Below are positions 1-9,068 of a DNA stretch of 29,828 bases, one piece after another; the first letter of the stretch is position 1, and each line of letters opens with the position of its first letter. This DNA is from PWXP01 sp964487655 (lineage in GTDB: Bacteria > Planctomycetota > Planctomycetia > Pirellulales > Thermoguttaceae): positions 1-29,828 of the forward strand of contig CAZASB010000017.1 in NCBI GenBank assembly GCA_964487655.1. The letters run 5' to 3'. The translations under genes were made by a program, and so were the position numbers. The notes below the pieces were generated by a model. The model searched no databases, was not told where the DNA came from, and saw nothing but the letters and a program-made list of their open reading frames with translations.

Positions 1-2
1 GC

Positions 3-3000
3 CCCCAGTGTGGTCGCGAGCTTTCCGCCCAAAGCCGCGACCAGATCATTGACCGGATCGCCGCACTACCGACAGGTACGCGACTGTTCGTACTTGCCCC
101 TCTCGTGCGAGGACAGAAGGGAGAGTATCGCGATTTGCTCGGCGACCTGATGCGGCAGGGCTTCGCCCGCGCGCGTGTCGATGGAAAGGTGGTACAGCTT
201 GGCGGCGACCTGCGGCTGGACCGCCAAATGCGACACGACATCGAGGTCGTTGTCGACCGGCTGACCGTGGGCGAACGAATACGCGGCAGGCTGGCCGAAG
301 CCGTGGAGACAGCGCTGCGCATGGGGAGCGGCAATCTGATCGTTGCAGCCGACGAGGAAAGCGAGCATCGCGCGGCGGAGGAAGTAACAAAAACATCACC
401 CCTGTCCACCCGGCTGGCGTCGCCTCCCTCGGAATCGTCACCCTTGGCCGGCGGCGACCTGCGTTTTTCGGCCGATTACGCTTGCGCCGAGTGCGGTCTG
501 AGTTTCGAGCCGCCGAGCCCGCAACTGTTCAGTTTCAACAGCCCACACGGCATGTGCCTCGCATGCAACGGCCTTGGCGAGATTTATTCGTTCGATCCGG
601 AACGGCTGATCCCCGATCCGACGAAATCGTTCCAGCAAGGCGCGGTCGAATTGCTGGGTCGGTGGCGAGAAATGGGCCGGTGGAAGCGTCATATTTACAG
701 CGGGGTGGCCGAAACGCTGGAGCGGCAGTACGAGTTACCGCCAGGGTCCGTACTCGAGACCGCGTGGGAAGAGGTCGATCCTCGCGCGCAACATGCCGTG
801 CTCTGGGGAACGGGGAGCCAGCACATTACCTACACTTGGCGTGGCGGGCCGTCGGGGCACAAGTGGGGCGGCACGTGGGACGGCATCATCCCCCGGCTTC
901 TCGCCCAGTACAGCAGTTCCAAGAGCCGTCCACAGCGGCGCATGCTCGAAAAATACATGCGGGTCATCCACTGCCACCAGTGCGACGGCGAGCGATTGAA
1001 CCCGCAAGCGCGGGCCGTTACGCTTACGTCATTGACCCCCAAGTTTTCCGGCGTGTCCAAGCAATCGTTGCCGGGCATTTGCTCCTTGCCCGTTTCCGAT
1101 GCAAGGGAGTTCTTCGCGAAACTAAAGCTGGACCTAACCGGGCAAGCCATCGCCGCCGAGGCAATCAAGGAGATTCGCGGCCGACTGGGATTCCTGGCCG
1201 ACGTTGGCCTCGACTACCTGACCTTGAACCGGGCTGCGCCCACCCTGGCCGGCGGCGAGATGCAGCGTATTCGCTTGGCGGGGCAGATTGGCTGCGGACT
1301 GGTCGGCGTGCTGTACATTCTTGACGAACCTTCGATCGGCCTCCACCCGCGCGACAACAACCGGCTACTCGAAACGCTGGTAAGGCTTCGCGATCAGGGG
1401 AATACGGTGGTTGTGGTAGAGCATGATGAAGACACCATGCTCGCGGCCGACCACGTGATCGACTTTGGTCCTGGTCCAGGCGTTCGTGGTGGGCACATCG
1501 TAGCGTATGGCTCACCTGAGCAAGTCGCCGCCAATCCAAACAGTCTGACCGGAAAATATCTCACCGGCGAGCGTCGGATCTCGGTTCCGGCCTCCCGACG
1601 TCCGGGCAGCGGACGGAAGCTCGTGGTGCGAGGCGCTCGGCACAATAACCTGAAGAACGTCGACATCGAGATCCCACTCGGCGCGTTCGTGTGCATTACT
1701 GGGGTGAGTGGTTCCGGAAAGAGTTCCCTGGTAAGCGATATCCTGGTCGAAACGTTGCGGCGTGATCTGAACGCAGGACTTGGCAGTCCGGGCGAACACG
1801 ACGCGATCGAGGGCATGGAGCATCTCGACAAGATGATTGCGATCGACCAATCGCCTATCGGCCGCACGCCGCGAAGCAACCCGGCCACGTACATCAAGGT
1901 TTTCGATGAAATCCGCCGGCTGTTCGCCCAGCTTCCCGATGCAAAAAAGCGGGGGTATACGCCGGGCCGGTTCAGTTTCAACGTATCGGGCGGTCGATGC
2001 GAAGGCTGCGAGGGAAATGGTTCAAACCGCCTGGAAATGGACTTCCTCGCGGACATCTGGGTCACCTGCCCGGTGTGCGAAGGTCACCGTTTCAATCGGG
2101 AGACGCTCCAAATCCGGTATAAGGGCAAGTCAATTGCCGACGTACTGGAAATGGACATTCAGGAGTCGCTGGAGCACTTTCGGAACATCCCCAAGATCGC
2201 CGACAGGCTCCAAACGTTGTGCGACGTGGGCCTCGACTACATGAAGCTGGGCCAGCCCTCACCCACGCTTTCCGGCGGTGAGGCCCAGCGAGTGAAACTC
2301 GCCCGCGAACTAGTCAAACGCAGCACGGGTAAAACCCTTTACTTGCTCGACGAGCCGACCACCGGGTTGCACTTTGCTGATATTGAATTGTTGCTTCGCG
2401 TGCTGCACGGGTTCGTCGATTCCGGCAATACGGTCATCGTGGTGGAACACAACCTGGAAGTGGTCAAGACGGCCGATTGGATCATCGACCTAGGCCCGGA
2501 GGGCGGCGAGGAGGGCGGCCGGGTCGTCGCCACTGGCACGCCGGAGCACATTGCCGCGCAACCGGCCTCTTATACCGGCCGCGCCCTGCAACCAATCCTG
2601 AAGAAGGGAGCGGAACCGTTTTGTGCGGGCGCTAGCCCCTCGACATTGATGGCCACCGCCGCGACCGACAAGAGCCGCCGCGCCAACCTGGCCAGAAAGA
2701 CACAGATGGCCAAGGCTATCAAGGTGCGAGGCGCGAGGCAGCATAATCTGAAGAACGTAAACGTCGAGATCCCCCGCGACAAGCTGACCGTGTGCTGCGG
2801 GCCGAGCGGCTCGGGCAAAACGTCGCTGGCCATGGACACCATCTATGCCGAGGGGCAGCGCCGGTACGTCGAAAGCCTCAGTTCCTACGCACGTCAATTC
2901 GTCGGCCAGATGCCCAAGCCCAGTGTCGAGCACATCGAGGGCCTGTCGCCGGCAATCGCCATCGAGCAAAAGAACCTGGGGCATACGCCTCGCAGCACGG

Positions 3001-6000
3001 TGGGCACGGTCACGGAAATCTACGACTATTTGCGCATTCTCATGGCCCGGCTGGGTACGCCCTACTGCCCCGACTGCGATGTGCCGGTTGGCACGCAGAC
3101 GGCCGACGAAATCATCGCCAAGATCATGGACCGCCCGGAGGGCGCCCGGCTGATACTTCTCGCCCCGGTCGAGGTGCGCGTAGGCGAACGGTATGAAGCA
3201 CTTTGGGACGACTTGCGGGCAAGCGGCTACCTACGGGTGCGAGTCGACGGCGAAACGCATTCGCTCGAAAGCCCGCCCGCGATCGACCGGCGGCGCAATC
3301 ATCAGGTGGAAGTAGTCGCGGATCGTGTGATTGTACGGCACGACGCCCGCCCGCGCATTGCCGAGAGCGTCGAGGCGGCGCTCTCTCTCGGGAAAGGCGT
3401 GCTGCGAGTGGTCGAACCGGACGAGCAATCGCCCGAGCCTCAGTGGCCAGTCGAGACACACAGCCAGCATTTCGCCTGCGAGCAGTGTGGCCGCAGTTTT
3501 GAACCGCTTTCACCGCACCACTTCTCGTTCAACAGCTCACTTGGCTGGTGTCCCACATGCCAGGGGCTTGGCGTGCAAACGGGTACGAACCCGACGGCGC
3601 TGCTGCGCGACCCCGAGCTTTCCCTGGCTCGCGGCGCCGTGGCCCTGTGGCCCCAGCCGGAAAGTTCACTTCTCCAGGCAATGGTCATGGCTTTCTCTCA
3701 TGGTACCGGCGTACCGGGTGACATTCCCTTCAACCAGCTAAGTGCTCGGCACCGTCGCCTCGTCTTGCACGGCACGAGCGACAAATGGTTCCGAATCGAC
3801 GGCAAGGTGGGCACCGGGCTGCGATTCCAGTACAAGGGGCTCTACCCCGCGTTGGAAGAAGCAAGTCGGCTCTCCCCCGCGCTACGAGGCCGGTTGGAGC
3901 AGTTCGTCGATGAAGTGGAATGCTCCGTATGTGCCGGTAGTCGGTTGCGCGACGATTCAGCCGCCGTGCAATTCCGCGGTCGTACGATCGACGATTACTG
4001 CCGTACGCCGCTTGGCCGCTTATGCAACGAGTTGGCGGCGTGGGAGCCCACCGACCGCGATCGGCAGATTGCCGGCGAGGTGATCCTGGAGATTCGCAAT
4101 CGGACGCAATTCCTCGTCGACGTCGGCCTCGAATATCTTACGCTGGCCCGCACTGCGCCGACCCTCTCCGGCGGCGAGATGCAGCGCATTCGGCTCGCCG
4201 CCCAGGTGGGCAGCAGACTGTGCGGCGTGCTATACGTGCTCGACGAGCCGACCATCGGGCTGCACCCGCGCGACAACCGCCGCTTACTGGAAGCACTACA
4301 CCGCCTTCGAGACCTGGGCAACACGCTCCTGGTGGTCGAGCATGACCGCGAAGTGGTCGCCAGCGCTGACCGTTTGCTCGATTTCGGCCCGCGCGCGGGT
4401 CGGCAGGGCGGCGAGGTCGTCGCGTGCGGCACGCCGAAGGCCGTTGCCCGTCAACGAGGCTCGGTTACCGGCCCGTATCTCAGCGGTAAGAAGGCTATTC
4501 CGGTGCCGACCAACCGGCGCATGGCTGCCGCCGAGATCCGGGCTGGCCTGTCGGACGCTGGCGCGCCTCGCGAATGGCTCGAAATACGAGGCGCCCGGCA
4601 GAATAACCTTAAGAACATCGACGTTGCCATTCCATTGGGAACGTTTACCGTGATTTCGGGCGTGAGCGGTTCGGGAAAGAGTTCGCTCGTCGAAGACGTT
4701 CTCTACAAGGCTTTGGCGCGCATGCTGCATCGTGCAGGCACCATCCCCGGCGCGCACGACGGTATTGACGGGGTCGATCGGATCAACAAGGTCATCCGCG
4801 TGGACCAGCAGCCGCTTGGCCAAACGCCAACGTCGAACCCGGCCACCTACACCGGGGCGTTCGAACTGATTCGCGAACTGTTTGCCCAGTTGCCGGAGGC
4901 GAAGCTTCGCGGATATACGGCGCGCCGGTTCAGCTTCAACGTTCCCGGCGGCCGGTGTGAGAAGTGTGAGGGGAACGGGCAACTGAAGATCGAGATGCAC
5001 TTCCTGCCCGACGTGTGGGTTGAATGCCCCGAATGCCGCGGGCGGCGATACAACGTCGAGACACTCGGAGTGCGGTTCCACGACCGATCGATTGCCGATG
5101 TGCTCAACATGTCGTGCGGCGAGGCGCTGCGATTGTTCCGGAAGATTCCCAAGATTCGGCGAATCCTAAAGACGTTGTGCGACGTGGGGCTTGACTACGT
5201 CACCATTGGGCAGCCTGCCCCTACGCTGTCCGGCGGTGAGGCGCAACGCGTGAAACTGGCCGCTGAACTTTCTCGGCCCGATACGGGCAACACGCTCTAC
5301 CTGCTCGACGAACCCACAACTGGCCTGCACTTCGAAGACCTGCGCAAGCTGCTCGACGTACTCAATCGACTGGTCGATCTGGGCAACACGGTTGTGGTGA
5401 TCGAGCATAACCTCGACGTAATCAAGACGGCCGATTGGGTGATCGACCTGGGCCCCGAAGCGGGCGAGGAAGGTGGATACGTCGTGGTGGCCGGCACGCC
5501 GGAGGACCTGCTCGCGCGTGCCGGAGGTACGCCCGCAAAAGTCACCGCAGGCACGAAGGCAACTACCGCGAAATCACAACGGAAGGTTGCGATCGCGCCT
5601 CAACCCGCGGCGCAACGCAACAATCTCGTCAGTGCCCAGGCCGAGCATTCCGCCATGCGATCCTACACGGCCGAGATGCTTGCGCCGGTGCTCGCGGCTG
5701 GTCCTCACGAGAAGCGAGCGTTGTACGACTTCACCGCCGATTTGCAGGAGCAAGACGATGATCTCGACATTGTCGAAGTCGGTGCTGAGGCCAAGCCGCC
5801 GTGGGAAGTCGACGGCCGCCGATGGCATTGCGTGGACCGGGCCGCAAGGAACGGCAACCCATGCCGATGGGACGGAAGAATTCTCGCCGAAACGGTCGAT
5901 CGGATTCAAGACCGGGCCGACCTGTTCAGCGAAACGGACTGGCAGAATCGTACCGTGATTGAAATCCGAGCCGCGAAGAAGACCGACGGATGGTTCTTCC

Positions 6001-6725
6001 ACTCCATTACGGGCGAGGAATGGCTGCTGAAGATGAAGTTCCGAACCGGGCGGAATACGTTCCAGGCTGATGAGCTGGTATCGCGCCTCAATCTGAAGCC
6101 CTTGAACGACATGCCCGAGTTACCACTCTATGGGCGCGAACCGCGAGTCAAGGTCCAGAAGCTTCACGGACCGTGGCAGGAGATCGACCTGAGGGTCCAC
6201 TCCTACGCCGAGATCGATCGGCCCGAGTTCTGGCAGTTTGTCGACGAGGCGGTCGAAGGTTTCGCAGCCTTCCAAAAGCGAGTGGAGAAGCAATCCGACA
6301 TCCTTCATCCGTGGAAGCAGCTCGGCCAGAAATGGCATCTCGCCCGGCGCGGATTCCCGGCACGGAAATCGCCCACCTGGGACGTCGAACTGCTGGAATC
6401 GCTTCTCCAAATGCTTTGCGACACCGCGCCTGACGCGCACGCTCTGTGGACCAACAAGCAGGTGGTACCACTGCATCTGCCAGAGCGACAGGAGCCGTGG
6501 GCGTCGGTACAGACCAAGAAGCTCGACGCTGTGTACCTGCACCTGACGGGCCCGAAACTACGATTCACCCAGGGGCAGATTCGCGACCTGGGCCACGCCC
6601 CCGAACTGGACGGCAACCAGCCCAACGTCGACGTAATCCACCTTCGCTTTCGCGACAAGAGCGACCTCAACCGGGGCGATTTGCGCAGCTTCCTGAGCGA
6701 GCATCTGGCCGCCGTGAACGAGTAG
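3..6725 (+). CDS. uvrA: Giant tandem-duplicated excinuclease ABC subunit A, 5' end outside the window
   Basis: UvrA is the damage-sensing ABC ATPase of UvrABC nucleotide excision repair. The frame is open from base 3, and its first residues (PQCGRELSAQSRDQI) are a UvrA zinc-finger segment, so the true start lies upstream; the GTG at 105 is internal. The window holds 2240 residues, more than twice a normal UvrA of about 950. Copy 1 runs to about 2640. It has a zinc module (CAEC...CLAC), signature TLAGGEMQ near 1242, second Walker A GVSGSGKSS near 1700, zinc module CEGC...CPVC and signature LSGGEAQ. Copy 2 starts near 2706 with Walker A GPSGSGKTS, CEQC...CPTC, LSGGEMQ near 4164, GVSGSGKSS near 4660, CEKC...CPEC and LSGGEAQ near 5230. 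LDEP Walker B and VEH/IEH H-loops are present. From about 5700 a further ~340 residues match no UvrA domain I know; I recall such a tail in planctomycete giant UvrAs but cannot verify it. A 12-base gap and SD-like GGGAGA lead into the next gene. Confidence 0.95.
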   Translation, partial: PQCGRELSAQSRDQIIDRIAALPTGTRLFVLAPLVRGQKGEYRDLLGDLMRQGFARARVDGKVVQLGGDLRLDRQMRHDIEVVVDRLTVGERIRGRLAEAVETALRMGSGNLIVAADEESEHRAAEEVTKTSPLSTRLASPPSESSPLAGGDLRFSADYACAECGLSFEPPSPQLFSFNSPHGMCLACNGLGEIYSFDPERLIPDPTKSFQQGAVELLGRWREMGRWKRHIYSGVAETLERQYELPPGSVLETAWEEVDPRAQHAVLWGTGSQHITYTWRGGPSGHKWGGTWDGIIPRLLAQYSSSKSRPQRRMLEKYMRVIHCHQCDGERLNPQARAVTLTSLTPKFSGVSKQSLPGICSLPVSDAREFFAKLKLDLTGQAIAAEAIKEIRGRLGFLADVGLDYLTLNRAAPTLAGGEMQRIRLAGQIGCGLVGVLYILDEPSIGLHPRDNNRLLETLVRLRDQGNTVVVVEHDEDTMLAADHVIDFGPGPGVRGGHIVAYGSPEQVAANPNSLTGKYLTGERRISVPASRRPGSGRKLVVRGARHNNLKNVDIEIPLGAFVCITGVSGSGKSSLVSDILVETLRRDLNAGLGSPGEHDAIEGMEHLDKMIAIDQSPIGRTPRSNPATYIKVFDEIRRLFAQLPDAKKRGYTPGRFSFNVSGGRCEGCEGNGSNRLEMDFLADIWVTCPVCEGHRFNRETLQIRYKGKSIADVLEMDIQESLEHFRNIPKIADRLQTLCDVGLDYMKLGQPSPTLSGGEAQRVKLARELVKRSTGKTLYLLDEPTTGLHFADIELLLRVLHGFVDSGNTVIVVEHNLEVVKTADWIIDLGPEGGEEGGRVVATGTPEHIAAQPASYTGRALQPILKKGAEPFCAGASPSTLMATAATDKSRRANLARKTQMAKAIKVRGARQHNLKNVNVEIPRDKLTVCCGPSGSGKTSLAMDTIYAEGQRRYVESLSSYARQFVGQMPKPSVEHIEGLSPAIAIEQKNLGHTPRSTVGTVTEIYDYLRILMARLGTPYCPDCDVPVGTQTADEIIAKIMDRPEGARLILLAPVEVRVGERYEALWDDLRASGYLRVRVDGETHSLESPPAIDRRRNHQVEVVADRVIVRHDARPRIAESVEAALSLGKGVLRVVEPDEQSPEPQWPVETHSQHFACEQCGRSFEPLSPHHFSFNSSLGWCPTCQGLGVQTGTNPTALLRDPELSLARGAVALWPQPESSLLQAMVMAFSHGTGVPGDIPFNQLSARHRRLVLHGTSDKWFRIDGKVGTGLRFQYKGLYPALEEASRLSPALRGRLEQFVDEVECSVCAGSRLRDDSAAVQFRGRTIDDYCRTPLGRLCNELAAWEPTDRDRQIAGEVILEIRNRTQFLVDVGLEYLTLARTAPTLSGGEMQRIRLAAQVGSRLCGVLYVLDEPTIGLHPRDNRRLLEALHRLRDLGNTLLVVEHDREVVASADRLLDFGPRAGRQGGEVVACGTPKAVARQRGSVTGPYLSGKKAIPVPTNRRMAAAEIRAGLSDAGAPREWLEIRGARQNNLKNIDVAIPLGTFTVISGVSGSGKSSLVEDVLYKALARMLHRAGTIPGAHDGIDGVDRINKVIRVDQQPLGQTPTSNPATYTGAFELIRELFAQLPEAKLRGYTARRFSFNVPGGRCEKCEGNGQLKIEMHFLPDVWVECPECRGRRYNVETLGVRFHDRSIADVLNMSCGEALRLFRKIPKIRRILKTLCDVGLDYVTIGQPAPTLSGGEAQRVKLAAELSRPDTGNTLYLLDEPTTGLHFEDLRKLLDVLNRLVDLGNTVVVIEHNLDVIKTADWVIDLGPEAGEEGGYVVVAGTPEDLLARAGGTPAKVTAGTKATTAKSQRKVAIAPQPAAQRNNLVSAQAEHSAMRSYTAEMLAPVLAAGPHEKRALYDFTADLQEQDDDLDIVEVGAEAKPPWEVDGRRWHCVDRAARNGNPCRWDGRILAETVDRIQDRADLFSETDWQNRTVIEIRAAKKTDGWFFHSITGEEWLLKMKFRTGRNTFQADELVSRLNLKPLNDMPELPLYGREPRVKVQKLHGPWQEIDLRVHSYAEIDRPEFWQFVDEAVEGFAAFQKRVEKQSDILHPWKQLGQKWHLARRGFPARKSPTWDVELLESLLQMLCDTAPDAHALWTNKQVVPLHLPERQEPWASVQTKKLDAVYLHLTGPKLRFTQGQIRDLGHAPELDGNQPNVDVIHLRFRDKSDLNRGDLRSFLSEHLAAVNE

Positions 6726-6737
6726 GGAGAACCATCC

Positions 6738-7394
6738 ATGACCAATATCCTGCTGCCGCAACGATTTCTCTTCCGGTTTGCCGCACCCTGCCAATACCAA
6801 GAGAAACCGTGGGCGAAGAAGGGGGCCGCACTCGATACGTCGTTCCGTCTGCCGGTGTTGGCCGAGTTGGAAGGGCGTGCCCAGTTCGCCGACGTGCGAG
6901 CTGCCTGGAGTCGGGAAGGACTGGCCTTCGTGGTCATCGTCGAACCCAAGCGAATGAAGCCCTGGTGTCGCCACGAGCAGCCCGACGACAGCGACGGTCT
7001 ACACCTTTGGATCGACACTCGCAACATCCACGACGTGCATCGCGCCACTCGGTTCTGCCACCAATTGTATTTCCTTCCCAGCGGCGGCGGCACGAAGCAG
7101 AACCAACCCCTGGCTGGTTCCGTGCCCATCCACCGGGCACAAGCCAATTCGAGCGTCATTGCCGTGGACCAACTCAAACTAGTCGCTTCGGCTGGTGAAA
7201 AAGGCTACCGACTCGACGCGTTCATTCCTGCCGACGCACTGACTGGATTCAATCCGGAAGAGCACCCCCGGCTCGGCTTTCAGTACGCCGTGAAAGACCG
7301 CGAGCTAGGTACCCAAACCTTCGCCGCCGGCGCCCCGTTACCCTATGATGAAGACCCCAGCCTGTGGGCGACGTTGGAGCTGAAGGAAAAGTAG
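6738..7394 (+). CDS. Conserved protein with CBM9/DOMON-like beta-sandwich features
   Basis: This is a 218-residue protein with no signal peptide or membrane segment, so probably cytoplasmic. The central segment (SDGLHLWIDTRN, then VHRATRFCHQLYFLPSGGG) resembles the Asp-x-hydrophobic-x-hydrophobic-Asp-Thr-Arg core of CBM9/DOMON sugar- or heme-binding sandwiches. The C-terminal part (GYRLDAFIPADALTGFNPEEHPRLGFQYAVKDRELG) fits the same fold. The ATG lies 12 bases after the uvrA stop with GGGAGA between, so it is probably co-transcribed with uvrA. I recall similar proteins in planctomycetes, but its function and any link to repair are unknown. The fold assignment is inferred from motif shape only. 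Confidence 0.75.
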   Translation: MTNILLPQRFLFRFAAPCQYQEKPWAKKGAALDTSFRLPVLAELEGRAQFADVRAAWSREGLAFVVIVEPKRMKPWCRHEQPDDSDGLHLWIDTRNIHDVHRATRFCHQLYFLPSGGGTKQNQPLAGSVPIHRAQANSSVIAVDQLKLVASAGEKGYRLDAFIPADALTGFNPEEHPRLGFQYAVKDRELGTQTFAAGAPLPYDEDPSLWATLELKEK

Positions 7395-7464
7395 CATCGA
7401 CTACTTGTGGGGATGCCGAACGGGAGAGAACGCGGAACTTCTCATCCTCCCCACGCGGAAGTTT

Positions 7465-8424
7465 TCATCCCGGCTCGGCGGGAGCCTCGTCCTCCCGGCT
7501 CGGCGCGAACTCGGCGGGGAAGCAAGAAGGAGGTGTCGCGGCAGCCGTCGCCATTTCCCTCGCGTGGTAGCTCGAACGGACGAACGGGCCAGCGGCAACT
7601 TGCTGGTAACCCATGGACCGGGCAAGCTCGGCCAAATGGTCGAACTCGGCTGGCTTGATGTATCGGGCAACTGGCATCTGATAGGCCGACGGCTGAAGAT
7701 ACTGTCCCAAGGTGAGCATCTCCACGCCCGCGCCGCGCAACTCAGCCAGCGTGTCCAGCACCTCGGCGGTCGTCTCGCCCAGCCCGAGCATCATGCCCGT
7801 CTTCGTGCGAATGCCGGGGGCAAGATCGGCAATGCGCCGGAACATACGGAGCGTCCACCGGAAATCTGTCTTGGGACCGCGCACCGTGGGATACAGACGA
7901 GGGACGGTTTCGGTGTTGTGGTTGTACACGTCGGGCCGCGCGGTAAGGAGCCGGTCGACCGACGCCGCGTTTCCGCCGAAGTCACTCGGCAATACCTCCA
8001 CCGTCGCTCCGGTCGCCGCGCGTATCGCCGCAATCGTCTGGCAGAAGTGCTCCGCGCCGCCGTCGGGTAGATCGTCGCGGGTAACGCAAGTGACCACCAC
8101 ATGCCGTAACCCGAGGCGAGCGCTCGCCTCGGCCACGCGACGGGGCTCGTCAGGATCGGGCGGCCCAGGCCTCCCGTGTCGCACGTTACAGAAAGCGCAG
8201 TTTCGGGTACACGTGTCGCCCAGAATCAGGAACGTGGCCGTCTTCCGGGCGTAACACTCCATGCGGTTGGGACACTTGGCGTGATGACACACGGTTTGCA
8301 GTCCAAGCTGCTCAATTAGCCTGCTCGTGAAGTGCTCTGCATCCCCCTTCGGCACCTTTCGCTTCAACCAGCGGGGCAAAGAACCGGCCTTCGTGACTGG
8401 CTGTGATGGCGTGGGGGTAGTCAT
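7465..8424 (-). CDS. lipA: Lipoyl synthase (radical SAM)
   Basis: LipA inserts two sulfurs into octanoyl chains on lipoyl domains of 2-oxoacid dehydrogenases and the glycine cleavage system, in the cytoplasm. The diagnostic sites are present: auxiliary cluster motif CHHAKCPNRMEC (CX4CX5C), radical-SAM motif CTRNCAFC (CX3CX2C), and the C-terminal RSSYHA motif whose serine ligates the auxiliary cluster. I chose the ATG at 8424, giving MTTPTPSQPVTKAG. A TTG at 8460 would add 12 residues but lies in the divergent smpB promoter. No clear Shine-Dalgarno precedes it. After RSSYHAREMA the protein continues about 28 residues, ending SREDEAPAEPG, which is encoded by a dispersed repeat and is not part of the fold. 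It is divergent from smpB and convergent with the 6738-7394 gene. Confidence 0.95.
   Translation of the reverse strand: MTTPTPSQPVTKAGSLPRWLKRKVPKGDAEHFTSRLIEQLGLQTVCHHAKCPNRMECYARKTATFLILGDTCTRNCAFCNVRHGRPGPPDPDEPRRVAEASARLGLRHVVVTCVTRDDLPDGGAEHFCQTIAAIRAATGATVEVLPSDFGGNAASVDRLLTARPDVYNHNTETVPRLYPTVRGPKTDFRWTLRMFRRIADLAPGIRTKTGMMLGLGETTAEVLDTLAELRGAGVEMLTLGQYLQPSAYQMPVARYIKPAEFDHLAELARSMGYQQVAAGPFVRSSYHAREMATAAATPPSCFPAEFAPSREDEAPAEPG
7469..7505. repeat. Short GC-rich dispersed repeat (EDEAPAEP-type) overlapping the lipA 3' end
   Basis: A 12-base unit CCCGGCTCGGCG occurs twice, at 7469-7480 and 7494-7505, with a 25-base period. Between them CGGGAG (7479-7484) and CTCCCG (7492-7497) can form a 6-bp hairpin with loop CCTCGTC. 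On the minus strand it encodes the SREDEAPAEPG tail of lipA; on the plus strand PGSAGASSSR. I recall this peptide pair as a dispersed repeat in Planctomycetes, but that is memory and not a search. It may be a REP-like element. Confidence 0.6.
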
Positions 8425-8432
8425 GGGACGGG

Positions 8433-8461
8433 TTGAGGGTGGTAGGTAGTTGCGGTACAAT
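8433..8461 (+). promoter_or_regulatory. Sigma-70-type promoter for smpB
   Basis: TTGAGG (8433-8438) and TACAAT (8456-8461) are separated by exactly 17 bases and point toward smpB. Each box differs from consensus at few positions. Transcription would begin near 8468, which removes the TTG at 8433 as a possible smpB start. The boxes lie only 9 bases upstream of the lipA ATG on the other strand, so the two genes share this short control region. Confidence 0.6.
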
Positions 8462-8540
8462 CCTCATAGTGTACACCAAGATCGATTCCGCACGTAGGGC
8501 AGGAGGGCGCAGGACGCAACAGCAGCCCGTTTTACCTGCC

Positions 8541-9068
8541 GTGCGAGACTGCATCACGAGGAGTGTTGCCACGGCCAAGAAAAACGAGAATAAGGGAGCT
8601 GGCAAGAAGGCTGATCCCAACGAGCGGGTGGTTGCTCAGAATCGCAAAGCGAGGCACGACTATACCATCCTCGAAACGCTCGAGTGCGGCATTGCGCTGG
8701 TTGGAAGCGAAGTGAAGAGCATGCGCACCGGTCAGGTTTCTCTGAACGAGGCCTACGGTCGCATTCGCGACAACGAGGTATGGTTAATCGGGTGCGATAT
8801 CCCGGAGTACACGGAGGCCAGCCGGTACAACCACATGCCACGCCGGCCGCGGAAGCTCTTGTTGCACCGCCGCGAGATACGACGATTTGCCGCCCACGCC
8901 CTGGAGCAAGGGCTCACGCTCGTGCCGTTGAAGGTCTATTTCAAAGAAGGAAAGGCGAAGGTGCTGATGGGAATCTGCCGAGGGCGTCAGAAACACGACA
9001 AACGCGAAGAGATGAAGCGTACCCAGGCCCGCCGCGAGATCCGGCAACATCTGGAACGTCGGCGATAG
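8541..9068 (+). CDS. smpB: SsrA-binding protein (trans-translation)
   Basis: SmpB binds tmRNA and delivers it to stalled ribosomes. The sequence has the SmpB core NRKARHDYTILETLECGIALVGSEVKS, then SLNEAYGRI, and a basic tail GRQKHDKREEMKRTQARREI that folds in the ribosome decoding site. The start is uncertain. The first plausible canonical codon is GTG at 8541 (175 residues), which has no good ribosome site. A strong GAGGAG at 8558-8563 is placed 7 bases before an ACG at 8571, whose product would read (M)AKKNENKG, a normal SmpB beginning of 165 residues. GTG 8469 and TTG 8433 are in frame but overlap the predicted promoter or transcription start. No tmRNA gene was seen nearby. Confidence 0.93.
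   Translation: MRDCITRSVATAKKNENKGAGKKADPNERVVAQNRKARHDYTILETLECGIALVGSEVKSMRTGQVSLNEAYGRIRDNEVWLIGCDIPEYTEASRYNHMPRRPRKLLLHRREIRRFAAHALEQGLTLVPLKVYFKEGKAKVLMGICRGRQKHDKREEMKRTQARREIRQHLERRR

Noticed and set aside
482..1324. Long alternative frames inside uvrA
   Set aside because: They are Arg/Ala/Pro-rich frame shadows of a clearly conserved UvrA; the same applies to the long antisense frames in treS-mak, malQ and the minus-strand genes.
7436..7465. AACTTC/GAAGTT inverted pair followed by T's as a terminator between the convergent gene pair
   Set aside because: The stem is only 6 bp with a 16-base loop and a short T-run, too weak to call.
8425..8460. Longer lipA (TTG at 8460) and longer smpB (TTG at 8433)
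   Set aside because: Both would run through the smpB promoter boxes, and LipA and SmpB do not need the extra residues.
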